Numbered from the stretch's first letter, positions 43,612 to 54,534 are shown. The stretch: DNA of 64,000 bases from Daphnia pulex (GCF_021134715.1 NC_060026.1:9725001-9789000), one strand, 5' to 3'. Numbers and translations are program-made. Notes: generated by a model not told the origin, from the sequence alone.

Positions 43612-43905
43612 CACCAGCGCTAACCAGTAACAAAAACCAGTGCTAACCAGTAACAAAAACCACTGCTAACCAGTAACAAAAACCAGTGCTAACCAGTTAC
43701 AAAAACCAGTGCTAACCAGTAACAAAAACCAGTGCTAACCAGTAACAAAAACCAGTGCTAACCAGTAACAAAAACCAGTGTCAACCAGTAAGAAAAATCA
43801 GTGCTTACCAGTGCAAAACAGTGTGCTAACCAGTAAATTTGCCAACCAGAAAAAATGTCATTCAGCCAGTAATTTTTTTTTGCCACCAACCAGTGTGCCA
43901 ACCAC
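43612..43905. repeat. Element I right subterminal array
   Basis: At least seven copies of a 23-bp unit (CCAGTGCTAACCAGTAACAAAAA), then more divergent CCAGT/GCCAACC-containing units. In inverted orientation it shares GGTTRGCACTGG with the left array at 28757. Its inner units are more uniform than those on the left. Confidence 0.85.
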
Positions 43906-43913
43906 TGACGTGC

Positions 43914-45913
43914 TACCGCACAACTCCCGTATCATGTACTTCGTCGGAGTCGTCGCTAACGTCGATTATTTCGGAGTAATTGACCTTGCGTGTTTTCCGT
44001 CTTGGGATCTTGTCTGGCTTAGATACTGACTTGCTATATATGTGACGCAGGTTTGAGCGAAGAATCCCCTAAAATATTTAAAAAACCAATAATACGGTAC
44101 CGACACGATCCTTGACTTCTATCGTCACAACAACGACACGTTTCGTTTGTTGCTTATTCGATACGGTCTCTCCAACGACCGACTCGGATACGTCTTCATC
44201 GCTTTCGTCGTCCGACGAGTAACTTGAAGTATAGATATTGTCGTCCTCCGACTCGTAATCTTGGTCGGAGTCGCTTGAGTCCGTATCTTCAGTGGACGAT
44301 GGTACTCGCTCTGGTCTACGCATGATTCTAACGGTCTTCTTGATGTGAAGAACGCTCTTGGCCTTCCTGGAAGACATTGTGTGTTGCACGGTATCGAATA
44401 CGTCCTTCGAGTTTAACTGTTTGTTTCGTTTGACGTTCTTCAAGGTACGGTTTCTCGTGATGCCAGGAAGAGACATATCATCGTCATCTTTCTCGATCAA
44501 ATTCTGAAAAAGAACGAAATCTTCAATAGTCGGGTTTCGAGAAAGGTCGAAAGGGATTAGCATCCTGGCGAGAAGTTGTTGCTCGTAGTGACCATTGGAT
44601 GTGCGCACAGAGCAGTAAGGTTCGCAGGCATGCATTGTCTCTATTCTTTGACACTATCCAAATGTCACTCACCTTTATCGACACATTTGGCATCGATTCG
44701 ATAGCACCAGACTTGATCTTTCTTTGAGAAGAAGCTGCTGTCGTAGCCAGTGTCGATATGCTTCTTGTGGGTGATCATATCGAAGTTGAAGAATCTCCCT
44801 TGCTGGCGATGAAGACGTCTGCGGAGTAATCGAATTGCAGGTGAGTCGTCCATCCGCGGTAACACGTTAACGCCGTTCGCGTCTACGAATACAGGTTGTA
44901 GTGTACGGTGCTGATTACTCTGCAGAACATAGTGTAGATTGAATACCTCGAAAATTAACCTCATGAACTTTTGATAACGACTAATTGACTTGTCGGTTAT
45001 CCCAATGTGACCCCGGTGCTTCTGTCGTAAAAAACCAAAGACGCGGGCGAATCCGATGCAGTGCTCTACTGTAACGCGATAAAAACCGTGAATGGAGTTC
45101 CAGAACTTTTTGAACTCGCTGAGGGGCTTTCCAACTGGCTTCTTGAATTGGCCTGAACACGTTAAGCGTAAAAATGAAAAATAAGAAGGAACCTGTTATA
45201 GTTGCTTGTCCGATGTAAGCCTTATCGGCTAGAAAACTCTCTTGAGGGTGCATCATTTCGATTGGGTTCTCGTAACGCCAGACGACGCAATCATGATCAG
45301 ATCCTGGGTGAGGCCCTGATATTCATATGACTCTACCACGTAGATCGCATATTACTTGAAGCTTCATGACATGCTCCTTATACTTCCCGTTTTAACTCCG
45401 TTTCTTTACTGCGTGGAAGACGCTCTTTGTTCTCGTCATTACCGCAGTATCCAAAATGCCAGTCACCATCGTCCCGAAAATGTGAGGAATCATGTTATCC
45501 TCGCTGAAGCGATTGTGCCAGAAACGCTGGATCAGGTTAATTTTTCCTGACAAGAACTCCGCGCGTTCAGCAAGTGCGTCTATTTCGAAAGTAATAAAAA
45601 ACACGACAGATGGTATACCTATTAACCTATCCGTGTTGACCTCCTTCCCGAGAATGCACATATTGATGCATTCCTGAGGGGGGTACACCTTGAGATAATG
45701 CAACAGAAGGAACACATGGAACCTTAGAAGTCGAGGTAAGCGAAAAAGATGTCTTAGAAGTTACTTTAACTGGAATGGCGAGTAAGGTTTTCCAATGTCT
45801 GCAAGTTTACAAAGCTCTGTGAACACAGCTTTCTTAACACCTGTTGATGCAATGAAACTACTCTCATTGAAGCGTTCGTAGTACGCCTCATTGGAAAAGT
45901 CCGGTCCCGACAT
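43914..45913 (-). pseudogene. HARBI1-like DDE transposase, Element III
   Basis: Starts MSGPDFSNEAYYERFNESSF (45913). Next are LLLHYLKVYPPQECINMCIL, then RFSEDNMIPHIFG with the first Asp in GILDTAV (about 45430). After gaps that look like introns come GSDHDCVVW, the second Asp in FLADKAYIG (about 45235) and the Glu in VTVEHCIGFARVFGFLR (about 45060). The C-terminal domain (44665-44964; then 44078-44635) has LHRQQGRFF and QVWCYR and an acidic Ser/Asp tail. A final exon ends at 43914. The triad is present. Several joins need introns that I could not all confirm, so it may be intact but spliced. Confidence 0.65.
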
Positions 45914-46129
45914 GTTTGAATATAAGTGTATTTCTTACACAAGTTGCTGCATATAGCACAATTATTCGTCGATAGGTTGCAACTCCCGTCACAATTCGAT
46001 TTCAATGTACCTATCGATTTGCTAAACTTATAGTCTTTTTATTTTTTTGGGTTTATTTCATGTCTCCTTTCTTAATATTACCATCTCAATCTCATTGTCA
46101 TTCCTTGACTTTAGTATCCCTGCGGACAC

Positions 46130-46550
46130 ATGATGGCAAGAACACACCAGACAGGAAACAAACAAACGCCTAAACCTATGACAGCCGATGACAATTTCCT
46201 TGGCAACGCCATGAAAAGTAGCAACATGACATCTCAAAAAACCGATACCGCCCCGAAGAAAGCTGAAAGTGCCTCTAAATCAAAAACGTATGTTGTTTCT
46301 CTCGAATTCTTAAAAAATAATTGGTTTACATTGTTAGAAAAACATATGAAAAGAAAAGATCATCAAGCGAAGCTCGGGAGGAGGCACAGGACGCAACTTA
46401 CAACCAAGACGTAGTATCACAGAGCGAGGATGAAGAAGATGACGGTGACGACGACGAAGAGGAGGAAGACGAAGAAGATGAAGAAGTATCAAAGTCAATT
46501 AAAAAGCAACGAGTAGTCCTACTTCATTATTCATGTTTAATGTCGCCGTA
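46130..46550 (+). CDS. Element III accessory gene with acidic tract (unrecognised)
   Basis: From MMARTHQTGNKQ (46130) a Lys/Thr/Ser-rich exon runs to about 46290. It is followed, in another frame after a probable intron, by SSSEAREEAQDATYNQ and an acidic run of about 20 Asp/Glu, then KSIKKQ. Element IV has a counterpart at 57083-57545 on the other strand with the same basic-then-acidic layout. No family recognised. Confidence 0.4.
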
Positions 46551-46566
46551 GAGAGGAAGATTCGAC

Positions 46567-47340
46567 ATGAGCGAAGTCCAAGTAGTTGCACTGAAGTTAG
46601 CGTTTGCTTTGTCAGGAGCTGACCCTACTAAGAACAACAAGTGGACTATAGCTTCATCTTTCTGGAAGAGGAAAGGTCTACTGGGATTGGACAATAACTG
46701 CTTCAAACGGGTACGGCGATCTGTCTCTCTCTGATCCTTTCATCGTAGTATGGCAACAAATATGGGATACTCAGAAATGGCGATAAATTGCCGCAAAAGG
46801 TAACATGTTAACGCAGGACGACAAAGACACAATCGACGGAGAACACGCCAGATACAACAAAAAACATTCTGAGTCTGAAGTTGAGCGTCCGGAATTCTTT
46901 GAAATATTCATATTCGACGAATTAGCCCATTTCAAATCCGTTAACGTGACGAAGAAGTCATCGAATTCGATGACAAGCAAGACGTCGAAGGGATCTCAAG
47001 GTGCGGACACGCGCGATGAGAAAACCAAGAAAAAAAATCTTAGCTCTCCAGCGCAACTCATCAGCTAGAACGATTCTTCCATTTGTTACTGACACAATCA
47101 CAGCGCAGAGGGTTGTAATTCAAAAGCTATCAAGCATTTCCCAACTTCTCGACGACCTGGCCGACGGAGATGCAGACTCTGCGGACAACGACGGAGGTAA
47201 TCCAGTGTCCGTTAGCAATACGGCACAGACAAAGAAATCCTCTGATAAATCCTTCTTGTCCTCAACTCAAAGTGTCGCTACCAAAAAAACCACAACCACC
47301 AAAGCAGTGACAACCAGTGCCACCAAAAATCTTGAAAGTT
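46567..47340 (+). pseudogene. Element III accessory gene C (conserved with Element IV)
   Basis: Starts MSEVQVVALKLAFALSGADP, followed by KWTIASSFWKRKG. After an intron (46711-46749) it continues YGILRNGDKLPQKGNM, then DDKDTIDGEHARYNKKH. The frame changes in an A8 run near 47035 and continues ILALQRNSSARTILPF to a Ser/Thr/Lys-rich end. Element IV (56100-56876, minus strand) has the same blocks at roughly half identity. Spaced Trp residues in the first exon might form a small DNA-binding helical domain (Myb-like genes are usual Harbinger partners), but this is a guess. Confidence 0.5.
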
Positions 47341-47375
47341 AGTTATTTTATTTAGTGTTATTCATTTACCAACTC

Positions 47376-48367
47376 CAAATTAGTCGTCGCCATCATGAAA
47401 CCAGCAATCGAAACTAAGTGTATGCCTCTACTTTATCCTATTTACATTCTCTCACTTATTTGATCTACTTAGTCAAAGACAGATCACTGATCCCCGAATT
47501 CATATCCGGATTCGTCGACAAAAGGCTTATGGTATCTTTAGTATATTTTGATGTTATCAAATCGTATAGGAAAAGAACTTATCTCTTGACGAGTTGATCT
47601 TGAAACTCGACAAACGAGAAATAACCCAAGCATATCGCAATGAAAAACGTATTGTTACTGAATGGAAAGTCGACCGCAGCGACAACATAGAGGAACTGGA
47701 GAAATACTTCACGAAAAATGCTCATGTCCCACATGCCGATGTAAGCTCTGTCATTTTGGTAGTAGTTCACTATTAATTTGTTTGTTAGGCTTTTAAAAGA
47801 TGTACAATATCATTATCAATGATCCAGAAAACTCAAAACAAGTCCTCGTGAAGTGCGCTCCTCTGCAACCCACGGACAAGGTTCTGGAGAAGAACATGGC
47901 TGTTGCAAAGAGTCATGTCACCAAAAAAAGAAAGCGCGAATACGGGCACAGCGACGATGGCAGCGAGGAGGAGAATGACCAAGACCAAGAGGACAACGAG
48001 GAATCCGATGCGTCAGGCAACGGAAACAAATCAAAAACAAAAGCTCAACCAAAAAAAATCAAAATCAGCTCAGAAGAAAGAAAACGAAGAAAGGGCTGCG
48101 GAGACAGAGAAGAAAGCGAAGTCCGACCGGTTGGCTGCAGCTGACAAGCGAAGCTCCAATGGCGATAAGACTGCTGCAGACAAGGAGGCAAACAACGACT
48201 ATCTTAATCAAGTACAAAAAGGAGCCCAACAAGCAGCGGAAGCAGAAAACAAGAAAACAAAGCCAAAGAGAAGAGAAACAAAGCAAAGGCAGACAAAGAA
48301 GCTGAAGAGGCCGAAGACGACGCTGAAGAGGATGATGACAACGGGAACTAACTTTTCTTTTAATTAG
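47376..48367 (+). pseudogene. Element III accessory gene D with charged tail
   Basis: Exons: VVAIMKPAIETK (47383-47420), KDRSLIPEFISGFVDKRLM (47473-47530), then SLDELILKLDKREITQAYR...HVPHAD (47571-47740). Continues with MYNIIINDPENSKQVLVK (47800) and, after KNMAVAKSHVTKKRK (47890), a long Lys/Glu/Asp/Ser-rich tail. From 47882 on, the sequence is duplicated inverted at 51139. Two overlapping frames are open in the tail; which is used is unclear. No family recognised. Confidence 0.45.
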
Positions 48368-48665
48368 AGCTTTTTTTACGTTTTTTATGTGTTTTTATTT
48401 GGGGACTCGAGCGACGTCACAGTTTTCCGATAGTTAGCGCGTAGACAAGATTGAGGCTTTGTTAAAGGAACTCTTATCCACGGATGGACTGACGCGCGGC
48501 TACCATAGAGCCGACACGACGCGCTCTAGACAGGCAATAGACCACGTCCTGACACCGTCCCGGTAACAACCGCACATGCAAACATGCAAACATGCAAACA
48601 TGCAGACACACACGCACGCATTCACATGGCGCCTCGTCAATCATTCACCTTGTTGTGTATCCCAC
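47882..48665. repeat. Left arm of the 784-bp inverted repeat
   Basis: Near-identical to the reverse complement of 50356-51139. It contains the gene D tail, a GC-rich stretch and a short tandem run of CAAACATG ending near 48600. The arms flank a 1.69-kb spacer. Confidence 0.92.
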
Positions 48666-48885
48666 ACAAAAGGAGGCAAATCGGGGAGGAAAGCCTATCG
48701 GTAGGCCAACCTAGAGGCCGCGATCCGACCCTACGAAGGTATGCCCCGCATACGCGACTAGGGTGGCTCTCCTCCCACGCCACGTGGGTGAGCAAAGATA
48801 AGACACGTTGCACCCCCAAAAGGGGGATGCGAACGAAGGAACACACACAGTAGAAGTAAGGGCCATCATGGAAATGAGGGCTTGA
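48666..48885. other. GC-rich spacer start between the inverted arms
   Basis: GC-rich, no supported gene. Short reading frames on both strands are compositional. Confidence 0.4.
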
Positions 48886-49800
48886 AGAAGATGGCCAGCC
48901 CGAAAGAAGGTGAAGACCGGAATAAAAGGGCGAGCATGAGAACGACGACGTGACCGCGCGGGTCTGGGACGCTAGGGGGCGCAAGGAAACAATTTAGAGG
49001 GCGGGGATGGGAATCAAGGATGAACATCGGAAGGGGGACGAGCATATGAGATTGACACGGGACGGACACAGAAGAGAAGGCCTAGCTTGGGAAACTGGGG
49101 GCGAGCTCGGATAAGGAGGGCTTATGGGCCCGAGGGTCTGTATGGGAGCGGCGGTGCGAAGGAAAACACGAGGGCAGGTGTGGGGACAATGGGATGTATG
49201 ACAACCAGGGCCCCCAACAAGCAACCGAGAATGGGAGGAAAGAGAAAGGACACAGGGGGAGAAAAAGAGAGCACAGCAAAAAAAAACGAAAAAAACAACA
49301 CTAAAACTAAAAGAAAGGAAAGAAGAAATTCTTGAGATGACGTTGGATCGAAGAAGATGGTCAACACGGAAGAAGGGGGAGCACGGACGAACAGGGCGAG
49401 CATGGGAACGATGATGCGATCGCGCGAGCCCTGGACAATATGGGGCGCATTGAAACGAGTTCAAGGGCGGGGATGGGGATCGCGGACGAACATCGAAAGG
49501 GGGGACGAGCATATAAGATTGACGCGGGACGGACATAGGAGGGGAGAACCAGCTTGGGAAACTGAGGCGAGGTCGGACGAGGAGGGCTTATGGGCCCGGG
49601 GTCTGTGTGGGAGTGACGGTGTGCAAAGAAAAGCACGAGGGCAGGTGTGGGGACAATGGGGAGCATGACAACAAGGGCCACCACCAAGCGATCGAGAATG
49701 AGAGGAAGAGAGTAAGGAAACAGGGGAGAAAGAAGAGAGCACAGAAAAAAGAACAAAAACAAAAACCAAGAGAAAGGAACAAAGAAAGTCCGGTCGACGT
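48886..49800. repeat. Tandem duplication of a ~465-bp purine-rich unit
   Basis: A unit starting AAGAAGATGG at 48886 recurs at 49352 with about 80% similarity, including the sub-blocks GGGACGAGCATAT, AGGGCTTATGGGCCCG and GGGCAGGTGTGGGGACAATG in the same order. The plus strand is strongly purine-rich, so the minus strand shows long Pro/Ser/Phe/Leu frames that I regard as artefacts. Confidence 0.85.
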
Positions 49801-49869
49801 TACGGTCGTCTCGGGTGATCAAAACGTCTTACCTTGTTTTTCTTGCACCTCGGGTGTAAGGTGAACAAA

Positions 49870-50031
49870 GGTAGCGTTTGGCGCTGACATCTGTGAGATG
49901 CATGTTCATCCATGTGGGGAGGGCTGTGCCAGGGTGTCCTGGTTGAGCCCAATGGCCAGAGTTATCTTTTCATATGCATACTTCGTGGTGCGTGCTGACG
50001 CTCAGTTTCGCTGATAATAGTTAGCGCTGTG
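49870..50031. repeat. 162-bp dispersed repeat, copy 1
   Basis: Starts ACAAAGGTAGCGTTTGGCGC and ends GATAATAGTTA. Practically identical to 56881-57042 in the same orientation. It has no clear TIR or pol III boxes, so its class is unknown. Confidence 0.9.
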
Positions 50032-50355
50032 CCTGCTGGGACACGACATGTGTACTACCGCCGCTGACCCGGCCAGGTCGTGGGGGTGGTTCTCGCTCTT
50101 GGATGGTAGAGATAGTTCGCACGTCTCGAAAGACGACGTGCATTTCTTCAAATCCAGCTTTGCGGTTGACTGTGACCGAATCGATGCCGAGTGCACGGTT
50201 GCAGTTGGTTGCAAGGATTGTCGGATTGACGTGCGCTAAAGGAACGGTGGGGATGTGGTGTCTCAACGACGCGTCCTTGTGCACGTGGACCCGGGTGGTG
50301 TCTGGCACCGCTGATCGTGTAATTGCACGCTCTATGGGCTTTGGTGCAGCTGCAG
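50032..50355. other. Spacer end between the inverted arms, no gene recognised
   Basis: Moderately GC-rich; overlapping short reading frames on both strands, none with a recognisable domain. Confidence 0.4.
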
Positions 50356-51139
50356 TTGTGTGGGATACACAACAAGGTGAATGATTGACGAGGCGCCATG
50401 TGAATGCGTGCGTGTGTGTCTGCATGTTTGCATGTTTGCATGTTTGCATGTGCGGTTGTTACCGGGACGGTGTCAGGACGTGGTCTATTGCCTGTCTAGA
50501 GCGCGTCGTGTCGGCTCTATGGTAGCCGCGCGTCAGTCCATCCGTGGATAAGAGTTCCTTTAACAAAGCCTCAATCTTGTCTACGCGCTAACTATCGGAA
50601 AACTGTGACGTCGCTCGAGTCCCCAAATAAAAACACATAAAAAACGTAAAAAAAGCTCTAATTAAAAGAAAAGTTAGTTCCCGTTGTCATCATCCTCTTC
50701 AGCGTCGTCTTCGGCCTCTTCAGCTTCTTTGTCTGCCTTTGCTTTGTTTCTCTTCTCTTTGGCTTTGTTTTCTTGTTTTCTGCTTCCGCTGCTTGTTGGG
50801 CTCCTTTTTGTACTTGATTAAGATAGTCGTTGTTTGCCTCCTTGTCTGCAGCAGTCTTATCGCCATTGGAGCTTCGCTTGTCAGCTGCAGCCAACCGGTC
50901 GGACTTCGCTTTCTTCTCTGTCTCCGCAGCCCTTTCTTCGTTTTCTTTCTTCTGAGCTGATTTTGATTTTTTTTGGTTGAGCTTTTGTTTTTGATTTGTT
51001 TCCGTTGCCTGACGCATCGGATTCCTCGTTGTCCTCTTGGTCTTGGTCATTCTCCTCCTCGCTGCCATCGTCGCTGTGCCCGTATTCGCGCTTTCTTTTT
51101 TTGGTGACATGACTCTTTGCAACAGCCATGTTCTTCTCC
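50356..51139. repeat. Right arm of the 784-bp inverted repeat
   Basis: Reverse complement of 47882-48665, nearly without differences, and includes the charged tail of gene D read leftward (as in 50658-51129). It belongs to Element IV. The DIRS element begins just beyond its outer end. Confidence 0.92.
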
Positions 51140-51304
51140 AGAATTAGGGGTGGTAATTCAGAACTAGCATCTCACTTTGATGACTCGTTCCCTTACCTCC
51201 CGAGTACAAAACATAAGCCAGCGGTTGTGCGCTACAGGACACAGTAACTGTCACCGCTGCTGTTTAACTCACGTGGACGAACCCACGACGTTGACCCCCC
51301 AACA

Positions 51305-52582
51305 GTGTGGAAACGGGTTGGAGATCTTACTCCCTCTGATACGGTACTCTACGAGTCGATGTATCACGACTTCCCAGACCCGGCTTCCCACTGGGACTAC
51401 TACTTACGGCACTGGAGGGCGCGCATTACGGCATCGCCTCTGTCGCTCTCAGCCTTCCACAGGAGCTGCTCTTCGCATCCTGACAGAACATTCGCCAAGG
51501 CCCTCGCCGCGGTCATTGCATTCGGCGCTGACGCCGGTTACTTCGGACTACGACAAGGAACAATCGCCTCGTCCCCGAACTATGTTAGGGATCCAGAAGC
51601 CGTTCAGAAAGTGATGCGGGTACTCGCCGAAGACATCGAACTAAAACGGCTCATCCCAATCACCGAGAACCAGATATCCCGATCTGATCTTCCAGCGAGG
51701 ATCATCAACATCTGTCCCATCGGTGCTGTCCCGAAAGTAACCCCGGGCTCAGGGAAGATTCGAGTCATCATTGACCCATCCTGCCCACAGAGGCAATCAA
51801 ACAACCTGCACTTCGTGTCGGCAAACGATCACACGCCCCACTTTGCAGCGCCAATGGCGTCCCTCGACGAACTGTTGCGCCTTGTCGCCATCTTTGGTCG
51901 TGAGGCCCTTATCGCTAAAGTCGATTTCAAAGCCGCATACAAACTCACCGGCCTCAACGATCGAAGCATTGGTTTGTATTGCATCCGTTGCCCAGTTACT
52001 GGAAACGTTTACGCATCCACTACCGACGTCTTCGGGGCAGCATCGAGCTACGCAATGTACGATCTACCCGCTCGAGGTCTAGAATACGAAATAAGATCGA
52101 CTGGTGTAGCATTGTTTACCAGATCCTCAGACGATACTGCAATTATTGGGCTACCCCACGAATCATCCCCGCATCGTCTCGGCTTTGACCATGGTCTCAT
52201 GGGCCTACCATCCCCACACTCACGGATACCAACATGCCAGTCATCGTACGAACTATTCGTCACGACAGCCACACGCATGGATTTGACGATAGCGGAAGAA
52301 GATATGATTAAAACTCACCCTCCTGCGAAACGCGCAAACCACATTGGTTGGCTCATCGAACCCGAAACGATGACGTTCCGCGTCACGCCAGAGAAGAGGA
52401 TGAGAGCTATCGACCTCATTCACGCTTGCCTGCCATATGGCTCCACTGTCACAGTTGTCGATCTTCAAGCTACTTCAGTTCTTTGCGCGAGGCATAAGAC
52501 ACGGGCGAATCTATCTCGCCGATCTTTATGGCCTGATCGCCGAAACAGACGACGAAACAACACGGCGCCCACACGAACATGA
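51305..52582 (+). pseudogene. DIRS-like reverse transcriptase (copy 2)
   Basis: N-terminal part is gag- or linker-like (MWKRVGDLTPSD). RT motifs: KIRVIIDPSCPQRQ, AKVDFKAAYKLTGLNDRS (A box), TDVFGAASSYAMYD (B box) and RSSDDTAIIGLP, where SSDD replaces YxDD. The first catalytic Asp is present. The frame should switch near 52440 into the RNase H frame, so a frameshift is likely there. The RT is more divergent than usual DIRS, suggesting a less-known lineage. Confidence 0.75.
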
Positions 52583-53192
52583 CCCTCCCAAGCGGGTAAT
52601 CACCGCGGCAGCAGCTCGCGAATTGAAGTGGTGGTTCAACACACTCACGTTGTGGAAAGGAACTTTCATCATTCTCCCGATTGCATATGATTCCATCAAG
52701 CTGTTCACCGACGCATCCAAGAGCGGCGCGGGAGCCGTTTTCGGTAAGTACTACGGACGTGACGAGTGGACCGAGCCCGAACGAGCAGCGTCCTTTATCA
52801 CTAAATCCGAGTCATTAGTGTTCCTAGAACTACTGGCATTCGCACATGCACTTGAAACCTTCATAACGCATCTGAAGGGACGTAAGATCCTTGCATACTG
52901 CGACAATCTGGACATGGTGCACATCATCACGAGGAGGACATCTTCTTCCAGGAACGTGCGAGCCCTCCTCGACAAGATTTTCACTTACTTCGTGGTCAAC
53001 GACTTCGACGTCATCGTCAATCATATCCCGTCCGAGCCGAACAAATTGGCGGATCCTTTGTCACGCCTCAAGGAAGCCACCTTCCTAAAGCGATATAATC
53101 ACCCCAGAAGGTCATCGAGCGACCCACCGACCCCAGCAGGCGGCCCAATCAAACTGCAGCGAGGAGATACACCAAACACCCGATACTTTTAA
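52437..53192 (+). CDS. DIRS-like RNase H (copy 2)
   Basis: Begins at the switch from the RT frame (LLQFFARGIRHGRIYLADLYG). RNase H motifs in order: KLFTDASKSGAGAVFG, FLELLAFAHALE, AYCDNLDMVHII and IPSEPNKLADPLSR. All four acidic positions are visible. Probably the C-terminal part of one RT-RNase H protein. Confidence 0.78.
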   Translation: MAPLSQLSIFKLLQFFARGIRHGRIYLADLYGLIAETDDETTRRPHEHDPPKRVITAAAARELKWWFNTLTLWKGTFIILPIAYDSIKLFTDASKSGAGAVFGKYYGRDEWTEPERAASFITKSESLVFLELLAFAHALETFITHLKGRKILAYCDNLDMVHIITRRTSSSRNVRALLDKIFTYFVVNDFDVIVNHIPSEPNKLADPLSRLKEATFLKRYNHPRRSSSDPPTPAGGPIKLQRGDTPNTRYF

Positions 53193-53384
53193 ATGCACCC
53201 CCCGGTCATCCCATTCTTTGATTTCCTCGTCATGATGTTTCCATCACCACCACGCGATACACTCCCTTCTTACTCTCTCCGACCTTCTTTCAATCACACT
53301 TCACATACTCAAACACGATCTAAATTTTATTACTTATCTTCTGTTTGTTATTGATCGTAAAACTAATTATCACATGAATTCAGA

Positions 53385-54531
53385 ATGCCTAAATCATCGA
53401 CCCAACGAAGATCAGGACGGAGGCAAACACAGTCAGCATCGGCAGCTAAGGCATCAGCGTCTGACCATGTGCATGAGCGTGGATCGGACCCGTTAGAACT
53501 ATTACAACAGGTCATCGATATCTTTCAAAGCGGCCTCGCACCCTCGACCAGGAGAACATACGCCACACCGGTCCGATCGTATGAGAGATTCTGTCAAGAA
53601 ACAACGAAGCGCCAGCCATACCCCCTCGAGAAAGAGACAATGTTCATGTGGATGGCTAGTCTTGCTAATCGATCCAGTAATCCCGACAGCAAGATCATCC
53701 AGTCGAAACGCACCATCAGCGTCCCAAAGCCAATACTCGCCAAGACCATCAAGAACTATGCGAAATGCGTCGGACTGCACTGCGAGCGACAAGGTGGAAC
53801 CAACATCACAAGCTCCCTCCCATTTCAGACCTTCTTCAATGGCCTCAAACGCACCCTGGGAGCACCCCCTTCGAAAACCAAGTTCCCTGTAGGCCACGAT
53901 ACCCTCACGCGCCTCAGCCACTCCATCAACATCACATCATTCGACGAGATACTCTGCTGGGCAGCACTAGCTACGACCACCTACGGTCTCTTGAGAAAGT
54001 CCGAGATCACATGTGATCGATCACCCAGATCTCCCGCTCCTACCCCAGAAGCAAACCAGCATGCCATAAAATGGAGCGAACGGAGCTCACATTCGAAGGC
54101 ACTGAACTTGCGAAAGTCACCTTGTCGTTACAATCATCGAAGACGAACCAGTTTAGAGGTCAGCCCGACACGGCTCATATCACACACAAGCTGGCCCTGA
54201 AAGCACTGAATGACTACCTTTTCATTCGACCCGATAGTGACCCTTCATCACAGCTCTTCATAAACGAAGATAAGTCCCCTCTAACACGTTCGAAGCTCAA
54301 CCGATTGATACTCAGTTGGTTGAAGGCCAAGAAACTGTTCCACCCAGAGATGCACAGAGGCTGGAGTGGCAGAAAAGGCGGCGCGACGTCCCTCCTAGCG
54401 AACGGCGTCTCCCTTGACGTAATACTACTCTGCGACCGTTTGAAATAGGTGAAAACAGTACTAAACCACTACGTGCAACTGAAACAAACCGATTTGGAAG
54501 CAATTGTCGAAAAGGCCACAGCTGCCCAAAA
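53385..54531 (+). pseudogene. DIRS-like tyrosine recombinase (copy 2), active site damaged
   Basis: Starts MPKSSTQRRSGRR (53385). A SAM-like N-terminal domain has LAPSTRRTYATPVRSYERFC. The first Arg is in TYGLLRKSEIT (about 53995). The frame then shifts near 54010-54070. In the second frame the HxxR box reads GWSGRKGGATSLL, with Trp where His is expected. A TAG at 54446 precedes the Tyr in VLNHYVQL (about 54470). Frameshift, lost His and nonsense codon together make it inactive. Confidence 0.78.
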
Positions 54532-54534
54532 GTA

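Larger units (their letters stand above)
28757..43905. mobile_element. Element I: large DNA transposon (Ulp1 + HARBI1-like transposase + accessory genes)
   Basis: Bounded by arrays sharing the motif ACTGGTTRGCACTGG in opposite orientations (28757-28925 and about 43612-43905). Inside, from the left: Ulp1-type protease and HARBI1-like transposase on the minus strand, then plus-strand accessory genes A and B, the last ending in a PHD finger. The 7.9-kb Element II interrupts gene B. Without it, Element I is about 7.3 kb. Exact termini and target duplication could not be fixed. All major genes carry stops or frameshifts. Element V at the right edge has the same gene order. Confidence 0.65.
43914..48665. 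mobile_element. Element III: HARBI1-like transposon, left end missing
   Basis: A leftward transposase (43914-45913) and rightward accessory genes (46130-48367). No isopeptidase gene is present: the transposase stop lies within 10 bp of the Element I array, so the left part is lost, or the array is really its own end. The right part (47882-48665) is one arm of a large inverted repeat shared with Element IV. Confidence 0.5.
51180..54531 (+). mobile_element. DIRS-type retrotransposon inside Element IV
   Basis: Order RT, RNase H, tyrosine recombinase on the plus strand. GC-richer than surrounding DNA and clearly a different lineage from the copy at 21-24 kb (SSDD rather than YLDD at the RT active site). 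It lies between the inverted arm and the other Element IV genes. Boundaries are approximate; no terminal repeats identified. Confidence 0.8.

Noticed and set aside
43612-43905. Regular short repeats considered as a CRISPR array
   Set aside because: Units are contiguous without unique spacers, the genome is eukaryotic, and an inverted counterpart exists at 28757; subterminal transposon repeats fit better.
48637-49822. Several long minus-strand frames (Ser/Pro/Phe/Leu-rich)
   Set aside because: They mirror a purine-rich plus strand and a tandem repeat, overlap in multiple frames and show no domain; compositional artefacts.
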